From Oscillospiraceae bacterium (GTDB lineage Bacteria; Bacillota; Clostridia; Oscillospirales; Oscillospiraceae), in assembly GCA_017458025.1 (NCBI GenBank), contig JAFTGG010000261.1, forward strand, positions 1 to 5,092: a stretch of 5,092 nt of DNA, in the 5' to 3' direction. Below the pieces are notes generated by a model. That model was given only the letters and a program-made list of their open reading frames with translations. It had not been told where the DNA came from and searched no databases. Position numbers and translations under genes: made by a program. Positions within the stretch are counted from its first letter, which is position 1. Each line of letters begins with the position of its first letter. Below, piece after piece: positions 1 through 5,019 of the stretch.

Positions 1-15
1 GCAAGGTTTTTTCAT
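1..15 (-). CDS. Possible start of a downstream gene, cut by the window edge
   Basis: Directly after the TAA stop of the CPBP protease gene the minus strand reads ATG AAA AAA CCT TGC (Met-Lys-Lys-Pro-Cys) and then leaves the window. A purine-rich GAGGGG stands upstream but ends only three bases before this ATG, which is short for a ribosome binding site. A Met-Lys-Lys opening is common for real genes, and the TAA-ATG junction would allow translational coupling. Five codons cannot identify a product, so this may equally be untranslated 3' sequence. Confidence 0.25.
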
Positions 16-843
16 TTACCCCTCAAAGTCGGGCAGCCGTCCGATATGCCCCGTCTCAAAAAAGATGTCCCTGTTCCGCAGTACCACGACCGCCGCCGCG
101 GCAAAGACCGCCACGGTCTCCACGCACTTCGTCTCCGGCGTCATGGCGACGCGCTCCTGCATGAAGTTGACGAACAGGTGAAAAATGATGTTTGCGAGCA
201 TACTGCGGTTATTCTTGAGATATACCCACGTCGTCAGGAATCCGAGCGGCATTCCCGAGACGAAGAAGTTGACGGCGTAGAGCAGGCCCAGCTCGCGCAG
301 GCCGTATTGGTAGGTGCCCGGCACCCACAGCAGCGGCAGATGCCACAGCGGCCAGACCACGCCGAAGATCAGCGACTCCTTCCACCATGTGCAGTATTGC
401 GCGATGGAATCCTCGCCGTAGCCGCGCCAGCCCAGCTCCTCGATGCTCGACGCCAGCAGGATCGTCAGCAGCGCCGATGACACGCCCGCGCCGGAGAACG
501 AGAAGTCGTCCGTAAAGGCGAATTGGTCGAGCGACTGCCCAAACAGCGTCGAGAGCAGGATAGACGCCGCGACGACGGCGGCAAACACGCAGACGGCAAG
601 CAAAATGCTTTTCGGGCGCAGGCGGTAAAAGCCGACCAGCTTCTTCCTAAAATCCGCCTTGAGCGCGTCGCTCCCCGAGCGGAACACCGTGAGGACAGCG
701 ACCGTCGCGGGCGCGAGCAGCCCCAACAGCATAAAGACGGTGCAGACGATCCCGTCGCCCGACAGAATCGCCAGCAGCCAGAAAAGCCACGTCGCGGCGT
801 AAACGGTCAGATAAAAGCGCAAGGGTCTATAGACATACTTCAT
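16..843 (-). CDS. CPBP-family intramembrane metalloprotease (CAAX/Abi type)
   Basis: This 275-residue, strongly hydrophobic protein carries the three signature motifs of the CPBP (CAAX protease and bacteriocin-processing, Abi) family. The first is EELGWR, with E135, E136 and R140 (EExxxR). The second is the F160 to H168 segment (FGVVWPLWH). The third is H222xxxN226. In this family these residues form an active site within the membrane. Hydrophobic segments occur around residues 10-28, 31-54, 79-101, 120-134, 155-173, 185-208, 214-228 and 242-256, so it should be a polytopic membrane protein. The start at 843 is chosen because AAAGGAG (854-860) lies ten bases before it and the TM-rich sequence begins there. 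The frame stays open far upstream, but that extension is Arg/Gly/Ala-rich and overlaps the ferritin-like gene. It has its own promoter. Substrate is unknown; family roles include bacteriocin self-immunity, prenyl-protein processing and regulated membrane proteolysis. Confidence 0.9.
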   Translation of the reverse strand: MKYVYRPLRFYLTVYAATWLFWLLAILSGDGIVCTVFMLLGLLAPATVAVLTVFRSGSDALKADFRKKLVGFYRLRPKSILLAVCVFAAVVAASILLSTLFGQSLDQFAFTDDFSFSGAGVSSALLTILLASSIEELGWRGYGEDSIAQYCTWWKESLIFGVVWPLWHLPLLWVPGTYQYGLRELGLLYAVNFFVSGMPLGFLTTWVYLKNNRSMLANIIFHLFVNFMQERVAMTPETKCVETVAVFAAAAVVVLRNRDIFFETGHIGRLPDFEG

Positions 844-853
844 CTCACAGTCG

Positions 854-860
854 CTCCTTT
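854..860 (-). promoter_or_regulatory. Ribosome binding site fixing the CPBP start
   Basis: The minus strand reads AAAGGAG here, ten bases before the ATG at 843. It decides the start of the protease against the much longer open frame that continues upstream without a comparable site. Confidence 0.75.
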
Positions 861-868
861 GCGCGACC

Positions 869-897
869 ATTGTATCACAAGGTTCCGGCAGGCGCAA
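869..897 (-). promoter_or_regulatory. Extended -10 sigma-A-type promoter for the CPBP protease
   Basis: On the minus strand TTGCGC (892-897) is separated by 17 bases from TACAAT (869-874). The -10 is preceded by TG plus one base (877-875), the extended -10 form, which compensates for a -35 matching consensus only in its TTG. Transcription would begin near 862, leaving a leader of about 20 nt with the ribosome binding site almost at its 5' end. The site fills most of the gap after the ferritin-like gene, so the protease can be expressed independently of it. Confidence 0.6.
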
Positions 898-902
898 CCG
901 GC

Positions 903-1469
903 CTACAGCGCCTTTTCCAGCAGCCGGCGCAGCCAATCCGCATGGCGGTATTCGTCCGTTGACAAATCTCCGAACAATCTTTTCAGGCAGAAGTCCGTCG
1001 TCTCCTCCGCCGCGCGCTGGAAATTGAATCCATCGCAGACCTCCGCGTGGTAGCGCTCGCGAAGCGTCGCGCAGTAATCCTTCACGCGCTGCGGCGCGAA
1101 GCAGACCGATACGCGGTAGCACTCGCCCGCGATAAGATAATTTGCCGCCTGCAGCCGCCGCGCATGTCCCGCCTCCGACTCCGCGATTTTTCTGAAAACG
1201 CGCCGCGCCTCGGCGTTGGATACGCAGCGGGCAAGCATACGGTAGATGCGCGCGTCCGCGATCTCCTCGCGCAAAAAGCCCTGCAGCACCTCCAGCTCGC
1301 TTTGCGCCGCCTCGCCCATACAGCACGGATCGCCCGCCGCGGCGGGCAGCGTCACAAGCGTACTGTCCGAAGCGTGCGCCGCCTGCTCTGCGCGCACCTC
1401 GGGATAGGGGTTCAGCTCCGGCGACACCCGCTGCCAGATCTTATCATACGCGCGATAGTCCTCTTGCAT
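903..1469 (-). CDS. Ferritin-like domain protein, rubrerythrin-related, diiron type
   Basis: This 188-residue protein has the four-helix pattern of ferritin-like/rubrerythrin domains. Helix one carries E68/E69 with Y76 (LREEIADARIY). Helix two carries E99xxH102 (ESEAGH). Helix three carries E155/E156. Helix four carries E173xxH176 (EYRH). Two Glu plus two ExxH motifs are the usual ligand set for a carboxylate-bridged diiron centre. An N-terminal stretch of about 55 residues contains NPYPE and PCCMGEA; similar PCCMG openings are, from memory, common in ferritin-like proteins of gut Clostridia. There is no C-terminal rubredoxin domain, so it is not a classical rubrerythrin. A role in peroxide or iron handling is inference. 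The ATG at 1469 is preferred because GGGAGG (1476-1481) lies six bases upstream; an in-frame TTG at 1490 would place that site inside the gene. A strong hairpin precedes it, and the protease follows after 59 bases. Confidence 0.85.
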   Translation of the reverse strand: MQEDYRAYDKIWQRVSPELNPYPEVRAEQAAHASDSTLVTLPAAAGDPCCMGEAAQSELEVLQGFLREEIADARIYRMLARCVSNAEARRVFRKIAESEAGHARRLQAANYLIAGECYRVSVCFAPQRVKDYCATLRERYHAEVCDGFNFQRAAEETTDFCLKRLFGDLSTDEYRHADWLRRLLEKAL

Positions 1470-1475
1470 AGAACG

Positions 1476-1481
1476 CCTCCC
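1476..1481 (-). promoter_or_regulatory. Ribosome binding site fixing the ferritin-like start
   Basis: GGGAGG on the minus strand ends six bases before ATG 1469. It supports that start over the upstream in-frame TTG at 1490. Confidence 0.75.
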
Positions 1482-1510
1482 AATGCCCAAAATCCCTACA
1501 TTCTATGCGC

Positions 1511-1539
1511 GGGGGAACGCGGATTTTCCGCGTCCCCCC
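1511..1539 (-). terminator. Very stable GC hairpin between HD gene and ferritin-like gene, no U-tract
   Basis: The arms 1511-1523 and 1527-1539 pair over 13 positions with a three-base loop: seven inner Watson-Crick pairs (ACGCGGA with TCCGCGT), one G-U on the minus strand, then five G-C pairs. It begins 11 bases after the HD gene stop. The RNA continues GCGCATAGAATG with no run of U, so it is not a standard intrinsic terminator. It may stabilise the 3' end of the upstream message, act as an imperfect terminator, or mark an mRNA processing point. A -10-like TAGAAT sits just after it, but no acceptable -35 was found, so no promoter is claimed. Confidence 0.5.
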
Positions 1540-1550
1540 CGTTGTTTTCC

Positions 1551-2120
1551 CTATTCGTTCTTCGCTTCTTCGATCTTCGCTTCCGTATCCTCACGGATCG
1601 CCTGCCGCAGCGCGGTCAGATACGGCGAAAACTCGACCTTGTCACACGCGTAGGTCAGATTCAGGTCGTACTCATGGTCCTCCCACGTTTCGAGGTCGGA
1701 CTCGTTGTGCTGAATGACCGCCTCAAGGCTGTCCATCGCCTTGTAGATTTTCGCCTCCAAGGTCTTGCGCTCCGCCATCTCCTCATATAGCGCCCGCATC
1801 TCCGCGCGGTACGGCTCCGGCAGCGTATCGACCCACGCGTACAGCAGACGTTCCTCCGTGTCCTCGTCCGCCTGCGTCTTGCGAAATACCGGGATATCGC
1901 CGGTGAAGCACTCGCCGAGGTCGTGGATCAGGCACATGCGAATGACCTTGTCCATATCCGCCTCGGGAAACTCGTCCTTCACGAAGTACGCCATCAGCGC
2001 GATGCGCCAGCTATGCTCCGCGACGCTCTCGCGCCGGCCGCCGGAGGTGTAGCAATGCCGCGTCGCGTCCTTCAGCCGCTCCGCGACGTGCAGCGCGTCC
2101 AGCAGTGCCCGGGGCTCCAT
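1551..2120 (-). CDS. HD-domain phosphohydrolase, YfbR/HDDC2-like (probable 5'-deoxynucleotidase)
   Basis: This 189-residue protein contains the HD metal-binding signature in order: H36 (VAEHSW), H66-D67 (LIHDLGE) and D130 (KAMDSLEAV). E70 and D75 in the HDLGECFTGDIP segment match the catalytic acidic pair known from E. coli YfbR, a 5'-deoxynucleotidase acting on deoxynucleoside monophosphates. The length is close to YfbR and to human HDDC2. The region before the first His (RLKDATRHCYTSGGRRESVAEHSW) lacks the Arg-Trp pair of YfbR, so substrate choice may differ. It is probably a cytosolic, divalent-metal-dependent enzyme of nucleotide salvage or pool cleaning. The ATG has GGAGGG (2129-2134) eight bases upstream and lies one base after the TGA of the flavoprotein gene, which argues for co-transcription and coupled translation. 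The C-terminus (residues 175-189) is charged and helical. Confidence 0.88.
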   Translation of the reverse strand: MEPRALLDALHVAERLKDATRHCYTSGGRRESVAEHSWRIALMAYFVKDEFPEADMDKVIRMCLIHDLGECFTGDIPVFRKTQADEDTEERLLYAWVDTLPEPYRAEMRALYEEMAERKTLEAKIYKAMDSLEAVIQHNESDLETWEDHEYDLNLTYACDKVEFSPYLTALRQAIREDTEAKIEEAKNE

Positions 2121-2121
2121 G

Positions 2122-3498
2122 TCACATGCCCTCCAGGATATACCGTGCGGCGTATACGCCGCTGGCGCTGGCGTGGGACAGCGAGTGCGTCACGCCGCTG
2201 CCGTCGCCGATGACGAACAGGCCCGGGTGACGGGTCTGGAGGTGTTCGTCGAGCGCGACCTCCATGTTGTAGAACTTGACCTCCACGCCGTAGAGCAGCG
2301 TGTCGTCGTTCGCCGTACCCGGCGCGATCTTGTCGAGCGCGTAGATCATCTCGATGATGCCGTCCAGAATACGCTTCGGCATGACGAGGCTCAAGTCGCC
2401 CGGCGTCGCCTTAAGCGTCGGCGTGATGAAGGACTTCGACACGCGCCGCGGCGTGCTGCGGCTGCCGCGGATCAGATCGCCGAACTGCTGCACGATGACG
2501 CCGCCGCCCAGCATATTGCTCAGCCGCGCGATACTCTCGCCATAGCCGTTGCTGTCCTTGAACGGCTCGGTAAAGTGCTTCGATACCAACAGCGCGAAGT
2601 TCGTGTTCTCGGTCTGCTTCGCGGGGTCCTCGAAGCTGTGGCCGTTGACGGTCACGATGCCGTTGGTGTTCTCGTTGACCACCGCGCCGCGCGGGTTCAT
2701 GCAGAACGTGCGCACGAGATCCTGATACTTCGTCGTCTTGTAGACGATCTTGCTCTCGTAGACCTCGTCGGTAATGTGGCGGAACACCTCCGCGGGCAGC
2801 TCGACGCGGACGCCGAGGTCGACGCGGTTGGAGCGCGTTTCGATGCCGAGGTCGGCGCAGACCGTCTCCATCCACTTGCTGCCGCTGCGGCCGACAGAGA
2901 TGATACAGTACGGCGCGGCATACTCCTCGCCGCTCTCGGTCACGACCGTAAAGCCGCCCTCGCTCTTTTTGACGGACGCGATCGGCGTATGGAAAAAGAA
3001 CTCGACCTTGTCCTTGAGCTCGGCATAGAGGCTCGTCAGCACCTCGAAATTGATGTCCGTGCCAAGATGTCGCACCGACGCGTCAAGCAGGTGCAGGTTA
3101 TTTTGCAGACACAGCGTTTTGAGCGAGCTGCTGGCGGTGGTGTAGAGCTTCGTCTTGCTGCCGCCGTGGGACGCGTTGTTCTCGTCGACGTAGCGCATGA
3201 GATCCAGCGCCAGATCCTTGCCGATATACTCGTACAGCGTGCCGCCAAAGGCGTTCGTGATGTTGTACTTGCCGTCGGAGAACGCGCCCGCGCCGCCAAA
3301 GCCGTTCATGATCGCACAGGTCGGGCAGTGGACGCAGCCCGTGATCTTCTTGCCGTCGATGGGGCACTTGCGCGAGTTCAGCTCGCCGCCGCGCTCGAAG
3401 ACCGCGATTTTCAGATCGGGCCGCTTTTGGCAGAACTCATAAGCCGAGAAGATACCGCCGGGGCCGGCGCCGATCAAAATGACGTCGTAGTGTTTCAT
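2122..3498 (-). CDS. FAD-dependent oxidoreductase, COG2509-type
   Basis: This 458-residue protein opens with a Rossmann dinucleotide fold: GAGPGG at residues 10-15 and an acidic residue, E35, at the end of the second strand, the standard FAD ADP-binding arrangement. It closes with GLFVIGDGSG (426-435) and a helix rich in small residues, the second FAD contact of this superfamily. The C-terminal half has PKRILDGIIEMI and LLYGVEVKFY (401-410), typical of FAD-dependent dehydrogenases grouped as COG2509. A cysteine group C45, C55, C58 and C61 precedes a Gly-rich GFGGAGAFSDGKYN segment (66-79) and might hold an iron-sulfur cluster or act in thiol chemistry. No signal peptide or TM is seen, so it is likely cytosolic. 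The substrate is unknown. The start at 3498 has GAGAGG (3509-3514) ten bases upstream. It has its own promoter and is coupled to the HD phosphohydrolase downstream. Confidence 0.9.
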   Translation of the reverse strand: MKHYDVILIGAGPGGIFSAYEFCQKRPDLKIAVFERGGELNSRKCPIDGKKITGCVHCPTCAIMNGFGGAGAFSDGKYNITNAFGGTLYEYIGKDLALDLMRYVDENNASHGGSKTKLYTTASSSLKTLCLQNNLHLLDASVRHLGTDINFEVLTSLYAELKDKVEFFFHTPIASVKKSEGGFTVVTESGEEYAAPYCIISVGRSGSKWMETVCADLGIETRSNRVDLGVRVELPAEVFRHITDEVYESKIVYKTTKYQDLVRTFCMNPRGAVVNENTNGIVTVNGHSFEDPAKQTENTNFALLVSKHFTEPFKDSNGYGESIARLSNMLGGGVIVQQFGDLIRGSRSTPRRVSKSFITPTLKATPGDLSLVMPKRILDGIIEMIYALDKIAPGTANDDTLLYGVEVKFYNMEVALDEHLQTRHPGLFVIGDGSGVTHSLSHASASGVYAARYILEGM

Positions 3499-3518
3499 GG
3501 TCTTTCAACCTCTCTATC

Positions 3519-3533
3519 TGCAATTTGATTGCA
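3519..3533. promoter_or_regulatory. 15-bp palindrome at the flavoprotein transcription start (candidate operator)
   Basis: Six-base perfect arms TGCAAT and ATTGCA flank a three-base centre. The element lies a few bases downstream of the expected transcription start (near 3536) and before the ribosome binding site, a classic place for a repressor to block elongation or promoter clearance. It could instead form a small RNA hairpin in the leader. No regulator gene is adjacent. Confidence 0.4.
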
Positions 3534-3542
3534 TACAATGTG

Positions 3543-3571
3543 ATGATAGCACAAGACTTGGTATAAGGCAA
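3543..3571 (-). promoter_or_regulatory. Sigma-A-type promoter for the flavoprotein/HD operon
   Basis: On the minus strand TTGCCT (3566-3571) and TATCAT (3543-3548) are separated by exactly 17 bases. The -10 matches consensus at five of six positions and the -35 at four. Expected start of transcription is near 3536, giving a leader of about 38 nt. The -35 begins four bases after the U-tract of the preceding terminator. Confidence 0.65.
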
Positions 3572-3574
3572 CAC

Positions 3575-3605
3575 AAAAAAGAAGAACACCTTGCGGTGTT
3601 CTTCT
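3575..3605 (-). terminator. Intrinsic terminator of the sigma/anti-sigma operon
   Basis: Arms 3581-3590 and 3595-3604 form ten perfect pairs (GAAGAACACC with GGTGTTCTTC), extended by one A-T pair. On the minus strand the loop is GCAA, a GNRA-type tetraloop, and six U follow directly (3575-3580). It begins 11 bases after the anti-sigma stop codon. Confidence 0.92.
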
Positions 3606-3615
3606 CACGCATTGT

Positions 3616-4215
3616 TCAATCTTGAAACGCGCTTTTCGGCGTCTTGAAGCCGCCATAGTCGACGGCCATGCCTCGCTGATACTTGATTGTCAGATACATA
3701 TCCCGCTCGCCGTCGTTGAGCTTGTAGTAGCAGAAGCCGTCCTCGTCGAATTTGTCCGTCAGCTCGATCTTCTGATCTTCATAATAGAGCCATACGGCGC
3801 CGTCGTCCGCAAAGTCCACTTCGGGTCTGGCACTGTCAATGTCCTCCAGCAGCTCTTCCTCCGTCAACGGGCGTTCGTGTCCATGGTGAAGCGCAACGCC
3901 CCCGCCCTGACTTTCGTGTTCTACACCGCTTTCATCCGTATAGGTCAGTGTATATTCGCCGTTCCCTGTCGCCGTGAACACAGCGTCCGTCTGCTCGCCG
4001 TGCAGCCAGATCTGAACCGTACGTTGGATGCCGCCCACATCCGCGGCGTAAGCGCCGCTTGCCAGCGCCAGCACCATGACCGCCGCGGCGCACACCGCGG
4101 CGAGCTTCTTCCAATAAACTTGATGCGTCTTCTTCATTGCTTTGACCTCCCTGATATCGTCTTCGGAGGCATGAAGCGCTGAAAACGTCCGTTGGTATCT
4201 CTCCTTATTCGTCAT
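3616..4215 (-). CDS. Putative membrane-anchored anti-sigma factor, partner of the ECF sigma
   Basis: This 199-residue protein has a short cytosolic N-terminal helix (residues 1-33, MTNKERYQRTFSALHAS...), one hydrophobic segment (about 37-58) and an acidic exported domain (59-199). This is the layout of single-pass anti-sigma factors encoded next to ECF sigma genes in Clostridia, and the N-terminus resembles theirs. It would hold the sigma factor at the membrane until an external signal releases it. No zinc-binding HxxxCxxC (ZAS) motif is present; the only cysteines are C42 in the membrane segment and C162. The exported domain has an HHGHE patch (110-114). The start overlaps the end of the sigma gene by 11 bases and has AAGGAGG (4225-4231) nine bases upstream, so the two are coupled. 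The membrane segment ends in an AYA-A pattern resembling a signal peptidase site, and a second good start lies at Met27. It could therefore also be a secreted or lipid-free extracytoplasmic protein; function is inferred mainly from position. Confidence 0.78.
   Translation of the reverse strand: MTNKERYQRTFSALHASEDDIREVKAMKKTHQVYWKKLAAVCAAAVMVLALASGAYAADVGGIQRTVQIWLHGEQTDAVFTATGNGEYTLTYTDESGVEHESQGGGVALHHGHERPLTEEELLEDIDSARPEVDFADDGAVWLYYEDQKIELTDKFDEDGFCYYKLNDGERDMYLTIKYQRGMAVDYGGFKTPKSAFQD
4135..4152 (-). promoter_or_regulatory. Internal ribosome binding site and Met27 start inside the anti-sigma gene
   Basis: AGGGAGG (4146-4152, minus strand) lies eight bases before an in-frame ATG (4135-4137) encoding Met27. 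Starting there would give a 173-residue product beginning MKKTHQVYWKK followed by a hydrophobic stretch and AYA-A, the form of a classical signal peptide. The motif may be accidental, since it encodes Arg-Glu-Val in a helix that looks conserved in related proteins. Confidence 0.4.
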
Positions 4216-4687
4216 CGTCCCATTCCTCCTTCAACATGTTTTTCAGGAGCTTTCTTCCTCTGTTCAGCCGACTTTTGACCGTTCCCTCGCGAAGCCGCAG
4301 AATCTCTGCGATCTCACCCACCGCGTACTCCTCGTAATAAAAAAGGTGGATCACGACGCGGTATTTATCCGGCAGGCGCATCACCGCCTCGAACAGGCGG
4401 CTGTCCTCCGGCTCCTCGAACGGCAGCTCGTCCATGTACTCCTCCCATGCGACTTTGTTTCGCCGCCAGAAAGAGCCTGCGATGTCCTTTGCCCGGTTGA
4501 CAACGACCCGAAGCAGCCACGCACGGATATGCTCCTCGCTCTCATAGTCCATGCCGAGCGAATCATATTTAATGAACGTATCCTGCACCGCGTCGTCCGC
4601 GTCCATCCGGTTGCGGCACACGCTGAATGCCGCCGAAAAGGCACGGTCGCCGTATTTTTGGAACGCCTCGTCCACTGACAGTCTCAT
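4205..4687 (-). CDS. ECF-type RNA polymerase sigma-70 factor
   Basis: This 160-residue protein is the length of an extracytoplasmic-function sigma factor. Region sigma-2 covers about residues 5-72 and includes DADDAVQDTFIK (29-40), the core-binding and -10-recognition part, and HIRAWLLRVVVNRAKD (53-68). A short linker follows, then sigma-4 (about 97-152) with LPDKYRVVIHLFYYEEYAVGEIAEIL and the helix-turn-helix EGTVKSRLNRGRKLL (134-148) that reads the -35. Regions 1 and 3 are missing, as expected for the class. It would redirect RNA polymerase to a small stress or envelope regulon when its anti-sigma partner lets go. The start at 4687 has AAGGGAG (4694-4700) six bases upstream. It overlaps the anti-sigma gene by 11 bases and sits behind an ECF-like promoter, indicating positive autoregulation. 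Confidence 0.95.
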   Translation of the reverse strand: MRLSVDEAFQKYGDRAFSAAFSVCRNRMDADDAVQDTFIKYDSLGMDYESEEHIRAWLLRVVVNRAKDIAGSFWRRNKVAWEEYMDELPFEEPEDSRLFEAVMRLPDKYRVVIHLFYYEEYAVGEIAEILRLREGTVKSRLNRGRKLLKNMLKEEWDDDE

Positions 4688-4725
4688 ACCTTGCTCCCTT
4701 GTTTTCTTTGAAGGTCCCTTCGCAT

Positions 4726-4756
4726 ATCATACGATTCGGAAAGCAAAAAGGTTGCA
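4726..4756 (-). promoter_or_regulatory. ECF-type promoter, probably autoregulated by the adjacent sigma factor
   Basis: The minus strand reads TGCAACC (4756-4750), a T-rich 16-base spacer, then CGTATGAT (4733-4726). The AAC-containing -35 and CGT -10 are hallmarks of ECF sigma promoters (compare the TGAAAC/CGTA type of Bacillus SigW). Transcription would begin near 4720, leaving about 33 nt before the sigma start codon. No convincing sigma-A promoter was found in this gap, so basal expression may come from rrn read-through. Confidence 0.75.
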
Positions 4757-4761
4757 TAAGC

Positions 4762-4795
4762 AGAAAAAAGAACGCCGATTGGCGTTCTTTTTCTG
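4762..4795 (-). terminator. Intrinsic terminator of the rrn operon
   Basis: Arms 4765-4776 and 4781-4792 pair over 12 positions; the core is AGAACGCC with GGCGTTCT around a four-base loop (4777-4780). On the minus strand it ends in a run of six U, immediately after the 5S 3' end. Flanking A and T runs make it symmetric, so it could work in both directions, but no plus-strand gene needs it. Confidence 0.9.
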
Positions 4796-4796
4796 T

Positions 4797-4911
<115 letters not shown>

Positions 4912-5019
4912 TTTGCCAGAGCGTTTGCTCCGACAATTTTGTTTTCGGGGTGTTCATACCCTGAAAACCGAACAAAGAGAGAAGCGGAGAAGTAAGGCTC
5001 ATTGCCTGCATACATTGTA
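4912..5019 (-). other. 23S-5S spacer with two processing-type hairpins
   Basis: This stretch has no gene. One hairpin pairs 4941-4946 with 4963-4968 (GTTTTC with GAAAAC) and 4948-4951 with 4958-4961, interrupted by one mismatch, around a six-base loop. A second pairs 4917-4922 with 4927-4932 just before 5S, with one G-U. The minus-strand segment TGTTCGGTTTTCAGGG (4973-4958) resembles the 3' half of the long stem that brackets 23S rRNA in Firmicutes and is cut by RNase III; its partner would lie in the 16S-23S spacer outside the window. Confidence 0.6.

Noticed and set aside
881..899. GGTT...AACC inverted repeat after the ferritin-like gene as a terminator
   Set aside because: Only four outer pairs form cleanly and no U-tract follows; the stretch is better explained as the -35 region and spacer of the protease promoter.
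844..1326. Upstream extension of the CPBP open frame (about 161 extra residues)
   Set aside because: It overlaps the ferritin-like gene in another frame, is low-complexity Arg/Gly/Ala sequence, and crosses the protease promoter. A good ribosome binding site stands right before the ATG at 843.
1470..1490. TTG start giving the ferritin-like protein seven more residues
   Set aside because: It would bury the GGGAGG ribosome binding site inside the gene. ATG 1469 has ideal spacing to that site.
1047..1790. Plus-strand open frame of 247 codons
   Set aside because: It runs antisense across both the ferritin-like and HD genes and the hairpin between them, is Arg/Leu-rich and has no motif.
2119..3528. 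Plus-strand open frame of 469 codons fully antisense to the flavoprotein gene
   Set aside because: It is rich in Arg, Ala, Val, His and Asp with no recognisable domain, has no ribosome binding site of note, and mirrors a high-GC gene whose opposite strand rarely carries stops. The minus-strand frame has full FAD motifs, a promoter and a coupled downstream gene.
3622..4182. Plus-strand open frame of 186 codons
   Set aside because: It is the antisense shadow of the anti-sigma gene and ends inside it. No start signal or domain was seen.
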